Translations under genes and position numbers: made by a program | Source: Clostridia bacterium | GTDB taxonomy: Bacteria; Bacillota; Clostridia; CAKSNL01; HGM11501 | Assembly (NCBI GenBank): GCA_017411325.1 | Contig: JAFQQJ010000039.1 | Coordinates: 124,001 to 188,000 of the forward strand | Reading direction: 5' to 3' | DNA: 64,000 bases | Shown: positions 17,406-26,148 of the stretch, piece by piece | Layout of the letters: each line of letters opens with the position of its first letter | Position numbering within the stretch: position 1 is the stretch's first letter | The notes under the pieces: model-generated | The model's database searches: none | What the model saw: the letters and a program-made list of their open reading frames with translations, nothing else | Told to the model about the DNA's origin: nothing

Positions 17406-18311
17406 ATATTCACTTGGGGACATTCCCGTCTCTATCTTAAAGTGCTTGTAAAATGTGTTCATATCACGATATCCCGCCTCTTCGGCAATTTCCGTAATGG
17501 GACGGTCTGTGGCAGATAGCACTCCGCAGCAAAGGTTAATTCTGAGGCCTCTTAAATAGTCAGTAAAGGTCTTGCCGGTTACAAGCTTGAATCGCCTGGA
17601 AAGATACTGACGGCTCATGCCTTCCTTTTCTGCAAACTTGTTTATGGAAAGGTCCGGCACCTTTATGTTTTCCTTTCCGTACTGCAAAACTCTCAGTATC
17701 AAATCGTCACGGGATTTTACATCCCTGTCTGTGATCTGTCGCATAGCATGGATTATTATTTCATTTAAGTGGCTTCTTAAAATTTCCTCGCTTCCGATGT
17801 CTGAAGTATCATATTCCTTGATCATATCTTCAAGCAGGTTTCTTATCCTTTTCTGCTTGTCGTCCTTAAAAACAAAGCGCCCCGGGTCTGCATTAAGCAT
17901 ACCTTTCAGAAAATAAAAGGGGTGAGAGGCTAAGCATTCGCCTAAATCACGGCAGGAATCAAGCATAGGATTTAAGAAACGGGGGAGAAAGGCGCAGTTT
18001 ATTATGTAGGCGGTTTTTCCCGAATGCAGCTTGTACTGATGAACATCGTCATAGTTTACAAATATAAAATCTCCTTTACCTAAAATAACACGTTCGTCAC
18101 CGATATAATGAACCATCTTTCCGCTTATTACATAGGCAAGCTCGATATAGTCGTGGTTGTGCTTGGCAGAGTCATACTGAAGCCAGTGGAAAACGCAGAT
18201 ATTTTTAACCTTGTTGTCCCTTGAAATATAATTCTGCCTCTGAATATGATAGCTGGGCTCATTGGTGAAATAGTTTCTTTCCCAGGATAATCTTAAGTTT
18301 TTCTGCCTCAT
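17385..18311 (-). CDS. AraC-family transcriptional regulator
   Basis: 308 aa. The N-terminal cupin domain (about 35-130; LGKGDFIFVNYDDVH) precedes a C-terminal double helix-turn-helix (about 205-305) with MSRQYLSRRFK and GYRDMNTFYKHFK. The start follows AAGGAGGCG. It is transcribed away from the secreted GH99-like gene across a 152-bp gap that holds both promoters, making that operon its likely target (inference). Confidence 0.9.
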   Translation of the reverse strand: MRQKNLRLSWERNYFTNEPSYHIQRQNYISRDNKVKNICVFHWLQYDSAKHNHDYIELAYVISGKMVHYIGDERVILGKGDFIFVNYDDVHQYKLHSGKTAYIINCAFLPRFLNPMLDSCRDLGECLASHPFYFLKGMLNADPGRFVFKDDKQKRIRNLLEDMIKEYDTSDIGSEEILRSHLNEIIIHAMRQITDRDVKSRDDLILRVLQYGKENIKVPDLSINKFAEKEGMSRQYLSRRFKLVTGKTFTDYLRGLRINLCCGVLSATDRPITEIAEEAGYRDMNTFYKHFKIETGMSPSEYKKSLNQ

Positions 18312-18330
18312 AAAATCGCCTCCTTGAGTT

Positions 18331-18359
18331 ATTATATTTGGGAATTATTAAAAAGTCAA
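18331..18359 (-). promoter_or_regulatory. Promoter for AraC gene
   Basis: Minus-strand TTGACT (18354-18359), 17-nt spacer, TATAAT (18331-18336). Close to the sigma-A consensus. Confidence 0.75.
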
Positions 18360-18387
18360 CATAAAAGTTTACAAATGCATTATAAAT

Positions 18388-18415
18388 TTGATACAAAAAC
18401 GTATTGCATTATAAT
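18388..18415 (+). promoter_or_regulatory. Promoter for secreted GH99-like operon
   Basis: TTGATA (18388-18393), 16-nt spacer, TATAAT (18410-18415). It lies 48 nt before the chosen ATG and overlaps the 5' end of the longer reading frame. Confidence 0.65.
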
Positions 18416-18463
18416 TTATTCCCAGTTAAAATAGAATTATTAAAAAGAAAGGACGGAAAAACA

Positions 18464-21172
18464 ATGAAAAAAGTATTGAAACTTGCACTTATTTCTCTTA
18501 TGATTTTGTCGCTTCTTCCGTTTACGGCATTGGCAAAAGAAGTAAGCTACAAAGCGACGGATTCTGCTGTAAGAGAAGATGCTCCAATGGTTGAAAATTA
18601 CGTTAAATTCACCAAGGAGTACGGCTATTTTGAGATAAAGGATGTTGACCTTACGGGGATAAATTCTGTCTCTGTTACAAGCCATCACGCCGATTCGGAT
18701 TCCAGCTATGACGGAGACTATCTTTTTATAAGACTTGATTCGCCAAAGGGAAAAGCAATCGGAACGATAAACATTGATACAAGCGCATCGGGCGTTGATA
18801 AGGTATTTAAGGGCAGCATCGAAAAAACCGACGGTGTGCACAATGTATACATAATGAGCTTTTTAAGCGCCAACGGAACGTTTATAAAGGATGTAACCTT
18901 TTCAAGCGATGTATATAACGGAGCATATGTTCCTGCTGACAGAAGCAAATATCAGGACACACATTCTTCCACCTGGGCACTTACCGACGATTACGGTGTG
19001 AGAGCAGCGGATTTTGAAGAGGTTGGCCCTCTTGATGAAAGTAAAAAGGTTGGTATTTTTTACTGGACCTGGCATGAGAGAAGGCCGTCAGAGCATAAAA
19101 AAGCCTTTAACAACACGGAATTTATTAAAATACATCCCGAAGCAAAGTATGATTATGACCACAGACTGTGGCCTACAAACAGCGTGGAGTTTTACTGGAA
19201 TGAGCCGCTTTTCGGCTATTATTCGGGAACAGATTACTGGGTAATGAGAAAACATGCAACAATGCTTAAAAATGCAGGTGTTGACGCCCTTTTCTTTGAT
19301 GCCACAAACGGAAACAAAACCTGGAGAAGCCAGTATGAAGTGCTCTTTTCCGCACTTTACGATTCCTTGGAGGCAGGAAACGATGTGCCCAAGGTTGCAT
19401 TTATGTGTAATTTCAGCAGCACCGTAGCAGAAGGAAAGAGCAATTTGAAGCGACTTTATTCAGGCGCATATAAAGACGGCAAATATTCTGACCTTTGGTT
19501 TATGTGGGAAGGAAAACCTGTTGTAATGGCATATCCCGAACATTTAAAGCCCGTAGAAGGCGACGAGCTTGATGCAGAACTCATGGAAGAAATGCTTGAT
19601 TTCTTCACCTTCAGACCGGGACAGCCTTCCTATGACACAGGCTCAACAAGAGAAGACCACTGGGGCTGGCTTGAAATGTATCCTCAGAACAAGTTCGGAG
19701 ATAACGGAGACGGTACCTATGAGCAGGTAACGGTCGGTGTCAGCGCAAACTTTTCCTATATTTCAAAATCCAAGGTTGCGATGAATGACCAATATGTAAC
19801 GGGCAGAGGTTATACTACAGGTCTTGGCGACGATAAGAGTCCGGAAGGAAAGAAGAAAGGCTACTTCTTCCGTGAACAGTTGTCACGCGCTCTTGAGGTT
19901 GATCCTGAATTTATGTTCATTACCGGATGGAACGAATGGAGAGCGGGAAGATACCAGTCCTGGGGCGGAACACCCAATGCTTTTCCTGACCAGTTTGACG
20001 ATAACGGAAGCCGTGATATGGAACCTTCGAAAGGAGAACTTAAAGACCTTTACTACTGTTATCTTGTAGATGCCGTAAGAAGATTTAAGGGTGCAGAAAT
20101 GCTTCCCGAAGCATCGGCTGAAATTACCATTGACTTAACAGATCTTTCTGCCTGGGATGCAGTCACACCCGAGTATTACAATGATAAGGGAACATATACC
20201 CGTGATAATCAGGGCTTTAGTAACATTCGTTACACCAATGATACTATGAGAAACAACCCCATAAAAGCGAAGGTGGCAAGAGATAAAGAGAATATTTATT
20301 TTATGGCAGAGTGCGAAGAAACATTAAAGGGTGAAGGAGATTCCTCCTTTATGAATCTTTATATCGACTCTGACAGACTTCACAAAACAGGCTGGGAAGG
20401 CTATGACTATGTAATAGCGGGCACAAAGGTTTATGCACTTTCATCTGACGGTACAAGAAACGAAGCAGGAAATGCTGAATATAAGATTACAGGAAGCACC
20501 ATCGCAGTAAAGGTAAATCGTGCTCTTATAAATCTTTCCGGCACACTCGATTTTGAATTTAAGTGGACAGATAACGTGGTAACAAAAGACATTCTTGATT
20601 TTTACAGCTACGGATGCGTTGCACCTATGGGCCGCTTTAACTATCGCTATAAAGAGACAAAATCCGTTTCCTTAAGCGATGCAGAAAGAGCTTCTCTTAA
20701 AAATACAGGCGTATTCAAGGCAGGCAGCGCAAAGATGTTTGTAAACGGCGGAATGTGCGACCTTTCACCGAAAAATCCCGGTGTAGCAGCATTTGAAAAG
20801 GATGGCACACTCTACATTCCGGCAGATACCTTTGACAAGGTAATGGGCTTTGGGCGTGCAAGAACGGAATATGATGCTAACTATGATATGCTCTTTACCC
20901 ATAACTACGAATTATCGCAGGATGAAAAAGAAGTAGATAACTACATCTGGACAGCAACAAAAGTAGGAAGCAGCGAAACCAGGATAAACGGAAGAGCAGG
21001 CACTCTTTCGCATCCTGTAATTGCAGAAAACGGTCAGGTTTACATTCCGCTTTCGTTAATAACCGATTGCTACGGCTGGAATCTTTATATCGAGGGTAAC
21101 GGAGTTTATGCAATAGGCTATGATGCTGTAAGCTCATCGGGAGTAAAAGCCGCGGCGGCTTATCTTAATTAA
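18464..21172 (+). CDS. Secreted CBM6 / GH99-like / CBM9 / stalk protein
   Basis: 902 aa from ATG 18464; a longer frame would include the promoter. A signal peptide (about 1-24, FTALA|KE) is followed by a CBM6-like beta-sandwich (about 30-155; VDLTGINSVSV and DYLFIRLDSPKG). A GH99/GH71-like TIM-barrel domain follows (about 190-540; VGIFYWTWHERR, VDALFFDATNG, FITGWNEW). Then come a CBM9/DOMON-like domain (about 550-735; KVARDKENIYFMAE) and a divergent copper-amine-oxidase-N-like stalk (about 740-902). GH99 enzymes are endo-alpha-mannosidases or mannanases; many GH99-like domains have unknown substrates. The protein probably acts at the cell surface on a polysaccharide. It is cotranscribed with the next discoidin protein. 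Confidence 0.8.
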   Translation: MKKVLKLALISLMILSLLPFTALAKEVSYKATDSAVREDAPMVENYVKFTKEYGYFEIKDVDLTGINSVSVTSHHADSDSSYDGDYLFIRLDSPKGKAIGTINIDTSASGVDKVFKGSIEKTDGVHNVYIMSFLSANGTFIKDVTFSSDVYNGAYVPADRSKYQDTHSSTWALTDDYGVRAADFEEVGPLDESKKVGIFYWTWHERRPSEHKKAFNNTEFIKIHPEAKYDYDHRLWPTNSVEFYWNEPLFGYYSGTDYWVMRKHATMLKNAGVDALFFDATNGNKTWRSQYEVLFSALYDSLEAGNDVPKVAFMCNFSSTVAEGKSNLKRLYSGAYKDGKYSDLWFMWEGKPVVMAYPEHLKPVEGDELDAELMEEMLDFFTFRPGQPSYDTGSTREDHWGWLEMYPQNKFGDNGDGTYEQVTVGVSANFSYISKSKVAMNDQYVTGRGYTTGLGDDKSPEGKKKGYFFREQLSRALEVDPEFMFITGWNEWRAGRYQSWGGTPNAFPDQFDDNGSRDMEPSKGELKDLYYCYLVDAVRRFKGAEMLPEASAEITIDLTDLSAWDAVTPEYYNDKGTYTRDNQGFSNIRYTNDTMRNNPIKAKVARDKENIYFMAECEETLKGEGDSSFMNLYIDSDRLHKTGWEGYDYVIAGTKVYALSSDGTRNEAGNAEYKITGSTIAVKVNRALINLSGTLDFEFKWTDNVVTKDILDFYSYGCVAPMGRFNYRYKETKSVSLSDAERASLKNTGVFKAGSAKMFVNGGMCDLSPKNPGVAAFEKDGTLYIPADTFDKVMGFGRARTEYDANYDMLFTHNYELSQDEKEVDNYIWTATKVGSSETRINGRAGTLSHPVIAENGQVYIPLSLITDCYGWNLYIEGNGVYAIGYDAVSSSGVKAAAAYLN

Positions 21173-21186
21173 AGGGGGCAATAGCA

Positions 21187-23688
21187 ATGAAAAAATTAAT
21201 ATCTTTAACACTTACGATTCTGATGCTTTTGTCTCTTACAATAGCATCAAATGCCGATGGAAATACCATAGAGAGGGATTCTTCCTGGAAAATTACCGCA
21301 ACGGATAACTATGGAGGTGCTGTACCAAAGCTCGCATTTGACGGAAATGCAGAAACTATGTACCATTCCTATTACGAGGTAAATCCCGACGGCACCATGA
21401 ACTACGAAAGAAACAACCACGCCATAACCGTTGATTTCGGAAAGATAATAAATGTATCGGGCTTTACCTATCAGGCAAGAAGCGATAATAAATCAGGCGT
21501 AATGACGGGCTATGCAATTTATGCATCCACCGACGGCGTTAATTTCAAGGAAATTTATAAGGGCAATTTTAATTACGGCGAAGACTATTCCGATACATCG
21601 TTAAAAACCGCATCCTGGGGCAATACGGAAATGAAAGCAATTAAAATTGTTTCAGTAGAGGCTTATGCAGGTCACTTTACAGCACCCGAAATCACATTTT
21701 TGGAGGGAACAAGCGGAAGTAAAAACGGAAGCGGGGCAGCTTATGTTCCCACCGGAGCAGATGCAGAAGAAGCAAAGAAAGCGGATAAAAGCAACGTTTC
21801 TCTGGATGAAGTCGGGGGAAGCATAATAGAAAAGGATGCAACATGGAAATTTTCGGCAACCGACAACTTTGGCAGTATGGGTCCGGAGCGTGCCTTTGAC
21901 GGAAATGATAAAACTTACTATCACTCCTTCTACGAGGTTACGGAAAGCGGAATGAACTGGCAGAGAAACGGCCACGCCATAACAGTTGACTTCGGAAAGA
22001 AAATCAAGGTATCCGGCTGGATATACCAAAGGAGAACAGATGACAAGTCCGGTACAATAACGGGGTATGAAATTTACACCTCGGAAAACGGCACGGACTT
22101 TACTAAAATTTACACAGGAGCCTTTAACTACGGCACGGACTATTCCGACCTTACGGCAAAAATCGGCTCCTGGGGAGATACTGAAACACGCTATATAAAA
22201 ATCGTTTCAACCGAGGGCTATGCAGGTCACGCCACCGCTGTGGAAATTTCATTCCTCACCGGAAGCAAGAGAGTAGAAGAGACGACAGAAGAAAATCAGA
22301 AATCAGAGGAACTTTATACTGCGGAAAACGGAGTGAAATCCATTTCAAGAAAGGGCTGGAAAGTTTCCGTTAATTCCGACCTTAATAATGGTATTGCAAA
22401 TATCATTGACGGAGACACAAAGAGCTATTGGCACTCATGGTATAAGGCCTCCGGAACAACCGTAACAAAAAAAGATGGCTTACCTTACGAAATTGAAGTT
22501 GTGCTTCCGAAAGTTGAAACAATCTCAGGCATTGTATTCATTCCGAGGCAGGACAATCTGAGCGGTCGCTTTATATTAACCAACGTTTATGCTTCGGAAA
22601 GTGATGAAGGGGAGTACTTCCTTCTTACGGAAGGCTTTGCCACAGAAACAAACCCCGACACAAAAGAACTTTTATATAACTCAAATGTAAAGGCGAAGAA
22701 AGTAAAAATCGAAGTTATGGCTGCCTACGGAACCTACGGCACACTGGCAGAGCTTTATATACTTGGCGAAAATAAGGATGCAGACAATGTAAGCTATGAA
22801 GAGTTTGCGGAAAACGAGAAGAAGCATAAGATGTATCCTATGAACAAGGCAAATATGACGGCTTCTTCGGAAACACCTTCCTGGGGAGACCATATTCCGG
22901 GACAGGTGCTTGACGGAACAACCGAAAACTTCTGGCAGACCGAAGGTGTTACCGATGGTACAACAATAAACCTTAATATTGATTTTGGAACTGTCACAAA
23001 GTTTTCAAAAATAAGCTATCTTCCGAGACAGACTGAGGACCACCACGGTCTTTGGAAAAATGTTACAATCTGGGTTAGTGAGGACGGCGAAGACTGGACG
23101 GCGGCAAAGGAAAATATTTCTGTAGAGCAGACTTTAGGTGAACACGTTTTCGACCTTGGAGGAAATGTAAGTGCAAGATATGTTGACTTTGAAATAACTG
23201 ATTTCGAGGCTTCCCGCGCATCCTGCGCCGAAATTAATTTCTGGCAGGATTATGAAACCTATCTTGAATACGGCACTCAGGGAGAAAAATATACCCTTAA
23301 AATTGATTCCAATATAATAGGTGTAGAAAAAGGAAAAAATGCTTATGAAAAGCAGATTGATGTTGCGCCATATATTGTAAACGGCTCCACATTGATTCCT
23401 TTAAGAGGACTACTTGAGGAAATGGGAGCAACCGTATCCTGGGATGGTGAAACCCAGACGGTAACCGTTGAAAAAGGGGTGCTGAAGTTGGAGCTTCAGA
23501 TATGGAGCAAGATGGTTTATGCCGAAACTGCCGCATACGGAAGAGTGCGCCACACAATGCTTAATTTCCCCGTAATAAAGGATTCAAGAACCTTTATACC
23601 TATCCGTTTTATATCGGAACAGCTTGGCTATAACGTAGCCTGGGACGGCGAAACAAGAACTGTAACAATTACTACACCCGAAATATAA
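21187..23688 (+). CDS. Secreted four-discoidin-domain protein with stalk
   Basis: 833 aa. A signal peptide (about 1-23, ASNA|DG) precedes four F5/8 type C domains at about 27-174, 212-358, 382-528 and 549-690. A copper-amine-oxidase-N-like stalk follows (about 702-833; LIPLRGLLEEMGA and FIPIRFISEQLG). Domains 1 and 2 are very alike (shared AITVDFGK, KSG..TGY and YAGH stretches), pointing to tandem duplication. No catalytic domain is visible, so it is probably a multivalent glycan-binding surface protein. It starts 14 nt after the GH99-like gene and ends at a strong bidirectional terminator. Confidence 0.88.
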   Translation: MKKLISLTLTILMLLSLTIASNADGNTIERDSSWKITATDNYGGAVPKLAFDGNAETMYHSYYEVNPDGTMNYERNNHAITVDFGKIINVSGFTYQARSDNKSGVMTGYAIYASTDGVNFKEIYKGNFNYGEDYSDTSLKTASWGNTEMKAIKIVSVEAYAGHFTAPEITFLEGTSGSKNGSGAAYVPTGADAEEAKKADKSNVSLDEVGGSIIEKDATWKFSATDNFGSMGPERAFDGNDKTYYHSFYEVTESGMNWQRNGHAITVDFGKKIKVSGWIYQRRTDDKSGTITGYEIYTSENGTDFTKIYTGAFNYGTDYSDLTAKIGSWGDTETRYIKIVSTEGYAGHATAVEISFLTGSKRVEETTEENQKSEELYTAENGVKSISRKGWKVSVNSDLNNGIANIIDGDTKSYWHSWYKASGTTVTKKDGLPYEIEVVLPKVETISGIVFIPRQDNLSGRFILTNVYASESDEGEYFLLTEGFATETNPDTKELLYNSNVKAKKVKIEVMAAYGTYGTLAELYILGENKDADNVSYEEFAENEKKHKMYPMNKANMTASSETPSWGDHIPGQVLDGTTENFWQTEGVTDGTTINLNIDFGTVTKFSKISYLPRQTEDHHGLWKNVTIWVSEDGEDWTAAKENISVEQTLGEHVFDLGGNVSARYVDFEITDFEASRASCAEINFWQDYETYLEYGTQGEKYTLKIDSNIIGVEKGKNAYEKQIDVAPYIVNGSTLIPLRGLLEEMGATVSWDGETQTVTVEKGVLKLELQIWSKMVYAETAAYGRVRHTMLNFPVIKDSRTFIPIRFISEQLGYNVAWDGETRTVTITTPEI

Positions 23689-23690
23689 CA

Positions 23691-23724
23691 AAAAAATAAG
23701 CATCCGTCGGATGCTTATTTTTTT
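23691..23724. terminator. Bidirectional intrinsic terminator
   Basis: 15-nt arms (23691-23705 and 23709-23723) around a GTC loop, with a GC core GCATCC/GGATGC and flanking A-run and T-run. It ends the discoidin gene on plus and the PocR-AraC gene on minus. Confidence 0.9.
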
Positions 23725-24545
23725 GTTTCTTTTCTGTATTTAAGGGGAGATTTTCCTGTTTTTTGTTTGAAAATTTTTCCGAAATAGGAAACGCCTGAAA
23801 AACCTGTAATCTGCGATATGTTCTCAACGGAAAGGTCGGTGGATAAAAGCAGATGCTCAGCCTTTTTAACCCGTTTGTCATTTATATAGTCCTTTAGAGT
23901 GGTTTTATAGTTTTCGTGAAAAAGGTTATACAGCGCACTTTTTGAGATGTTGGTATAAGCGGATATTGACTGTACGGTTATGTTCGTGCCAAGATTTTCT
24001 TCAATGTAAGCATTGATTTCCGTAAGTCTTTGATCTTGCCTTAAAGTGAGAGTTTTTTCAAGCAGGATATGTTTGGCGATGATTTCTGCAATATGGGATA
24101 TGCTTTCTATTTTTTCTGTGTCAGAGGGAGGGATTTCTGAATAAAGCTTTTCGGCAATGTCCGGATCTGCGCCAAGCTTTATGATATGTTTTCTTACACT
24201 TTTGAAAGATACATCCGAACGGATTTGTCCGAACATTATGTAGCCTATCACCGTATCCTCAAAAATAATAGGTACGGCAACGTCAATCAGCCCTGCGTGG
24301 CACATATGGGAAACTGAGGTCTTTTTTTCGAGACATTCCTTAAGAATGTAGCTATCCGACATAAGACACATCTTTTTGCCGTCACAGGTTGCCTGAATGG
24401 ACTTGCAATAGGCGTTTTTATCCCAGTGGAAGCGGTCTGTAAGAGGAGTGAAGTCAGATTTTAAGAGTACCATATTTATGCCTGTAGCATTGTAAAAATC
24501 GTTTAATATTTTATTCGCCTTTCCATAGTCATAGCTGATTATCAT
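23715..24545 (-). CDS. AraC-family regulator with PocR sensory domain
   Basis: 276 aa. The N-terminal PocR-type domain (about 5-160) has the cysteine-bearing pattern typical of this ligand-binding family (YCKSIQ..C, KKMCLMSD, HMCHAGLIDVAVPI). The C-terminal double helix-turn-helix (about 175-275) includes ISKSALYNLFHE and GFSGVSYFGKIFK. PocR of Salmonella responds to 1,2-propanediol, a product of fucose or rhamnose breakdown; whether this protein does is inference. ATG at 24545 is chosen because a possible upstream TTG (24590) is itself part of the -35 box. It is divergent from the DegT-type aminotransferase. Confidence 0.88.
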   Translation of the reverse strand: MIISYDYGKANKILNDFYNATGINMVLLKSDFTPLTDRFHWDKNAYCKSIQATCDGKKMCLMSDSYILKECLEKKTSVSHMCHAGLIDVAVPIIFEDTVIGYIMFGQIRSDVSFKSVRKHIIKLGADPDIAEKLYSEIPPSDTEKIESISHIAEIIAKHILLEKTLTLRQDQRLTEINAYIEENLGTNITVQSISAYTNISKSALYNLFHENYKTTLKDYINDKRVKKAEHLLLSTDLSVENISQITGFSGVSYFGKIFKQKTGKSPLKYRKETKK

Positions 24546-24561
24546 ATTTATCACCGATTCC

Positions 24562-24590
24562 GTTATACCACAGGAGGCGATTTTTGTCAA
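24562..24590 (-). promoter_or_regulatory. Promoter for PocR-AraC gene
   Basis: Minus-strand TTGACA (24585-24590), 17-nt spacer, TATAAC (24562-24567). It implies a short leader, with an ATG about 17 nt after the -10 box. Confidence 0.7.
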
Positions 24591-24695
24591 TAAATTGTTT
24601 GGTTTTGGAAATTAGTTATAAATTCAGGGAAATATCCGTCTTTTATCGGAGCTTTCCGTATGATAAGATACTTACAGGAAAAAGGAGGAATAAAT

Positions 24696-26003
24696 ATGGG
24701 TAAAGCAACAGATTTTCGCTATAATACAGGGAATACAAATGTGCCCTGGGCGGCGGTTGGCGAAAACTATAATGCAAAGGACTTGATGGAAATAATAAAG
24801 TTTCTTATGCAGGGCGAAGGAAAGGAATATGAGGAGGCAATTGAGGCTGTAAGGGTACAGGTTGAAAAGCTTGACAAAATTTCCTCGCCTCCCGGAAAGC
24901 TATCTCTCGGAAGCAGGGTTGAAGAGGCGGAAGCAAAATGTAATAAGTACCTCGGAACAAATTCTTCGACCTTCGTCACCAATGCGACGGCAGGATTCGA
25001 AATTGCATATAAATATGCAAACATTAAGGCAGGGGACGAGGTTATTGTTCCTGCGATAACCTTTGTTGCCACAATGGCATATCCTCTTGCTGTGGGTGCA
25101 AAGCTGGTCTTTGCAGATGTTGATCCTGTTACAATAAATATGGATCCTTTAGATGTGGCAAAAAAGATTACAGACAAAACGAAGATGATTGTTCCTGTTC
25201 ATATCGGCGGCTATCCGGTTGATATGGAGCCTATAATGAAACTTGCAAAGGAACACGATATTTTAGTGCTTGAGGATGCGGCTCATGCTTTCGGTGCAAT
25301 GTATAAGGGCAAAAAGGTGGGCACAATCGGCGACTTTGCGGCGTTTTCAATGCACGAGGTCAAAAACATCACATCCTTTGGCGAAGGCGGTATTTTAACC
25401 ACAACCGTTCCCGGCTTTGAAAGCGAAATGAAGCGCGCAAGATTTTTGGGACTTGATTTTACCTGTCCCATAAAGGACTGGCTTTATAATATTACTCCCA
25501 TTAATGGAAAGGAGCATCCCTTTGTTCCGGGCAATGCATCCACAACGGAAATTCAGGCTCTTGGCTTAAGTCTTCAGGTGGAGCGAAACGAAGCGATAAT
25601 TGCGGAAAGAAGAGCGGCGGCAGAGTATTTAAATAAGCGCTTTTCGGAAAACGACGCGATTATTCCTCAGAATTTGGGAAGCGATGAAATAAAGCCCACC
25701 TTCCATTTATATCTTTTGCAGATTGTCCCCGAGAAGGCGGGAGGAGATATTCAGATACTTAAGAAAAAGCTTGAGGAAAAAGGCGTTACACAAATAGCGC
25801 ACTTCGGGCCCTTATATCGTTTTAAGATTGTTGAGTATATGGGGTATAACGCTGAAGAAATCGCAAAAACCTGTCCCGTTTGCGAAGAGGTATTTTATAA
25901 AAGGTTTACTCATCTTCCGCTTTACGGGCTTTCGGAAGAACAGCTTAAGTATATGGCAGATGCAGTTTTGGAATCCGTTTCTGAAATGCAGAAAGGTGAA
26001 TAA
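24696..26003 (+). CDS. DegT/DnrJ/EryC1/StrS-family aminotransferase
   Basis: 435 aa. This is a PLP-dependent fold-type I enzyme. FAAFSMHEVKN carries the probable Schiff-base lysine, VLEDAAHAFG the PLP-binding Asp region, and VIVPAITFVATMAYP the usual N-terminal hallmark. Members transaminate keto-sugars on nucleotide carriers, but here no nucleotide-sugar enzyme is adjacent. The neighbours are a PocR-AraC regulator and an SDR dehydrogenase, so a free-sugar, inositol-like or C-glycoside route is equally possible (inference). The start at 24696 follows AAAGGAGG; an in-frame ATG 36 nt earlier lacks such a site. Terminator at 26011. Confidence 0.85.
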   Translation: MGKATDFRYNTGNTNVPWAAVGENYNAKDLMEIIKFLMQGEGKEYEEAIEAVRVQVEKLDKISSPPGKLSLGSRVEEAEAKCNKYLGTNSSTFVTNATAGFEIAYKYANIKAGDEVIVPAITFVATMAYPLAVGAKLVFADVDPVTINMDPLDVAKKITDKTKMIVPVHIGGYPVDMEPIMKLAKEHDILVLEDAAHAFGAMYKGKKVGTIGDFAAFSMHEVKNITSFGEGGILTTTVPGFESEMKRARFLGLDFTCPIKDWLYNITPINGKEHPFVPGNASTTEIQALGLSLQVERNEAIIAERRAAAEYLNKRFSENDAIIPQNLGSDEIKPTFHLYLLQIVPEKAGGDIQILKKKLEEKGVTQIAHFGPLYRFKIVEYMGYNAEEIAKTCPVCEEVFYKRFTHLPLYGLSEEQLKYMADAVLESVSEMQKGE

Positions 26004-26010
26004 TATGTAA

Positions 26011-26048
26011 AATAAGCTCATTTGATAACAGATGAGCTTATTTTTTTT
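26011..26048 (+). terminator. Intrinsic terminator after DegT-type gene
   Basis: Stem AATAAGCTCAT/ATGAGCTTATT with a 10-nt loop and a run of eight T. Confidence 0.85.
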
Positions 26049-26077
26049 ATGTGTTTTGCTGATTTTTCCAAAAATAC

Positions 26078-26106
26078 TTGATAATTTTATTTCGGCGTGA
26101 TATAAT
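26078..26106 (+). promoter_or_regulatory. Promoter for SDR gene
   Basis: TTGATA (26078-26083), 17-nt spacer, TATAAT (26101-26106), 42 nt before the ATG. Confidence 0.75.
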
Positions 26107-26148
26107 AATGGGGTAAGAAACAAAATCGTATTACAAAGGAGAATAGTA

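Noticed and set aside
24546-24590. Upstream TTG start for the PocR-AraC protein
   Set aside because: The TTG is part of a TTGACA -35 box with a matching -10 box, so this segment is untranscribed promoter.
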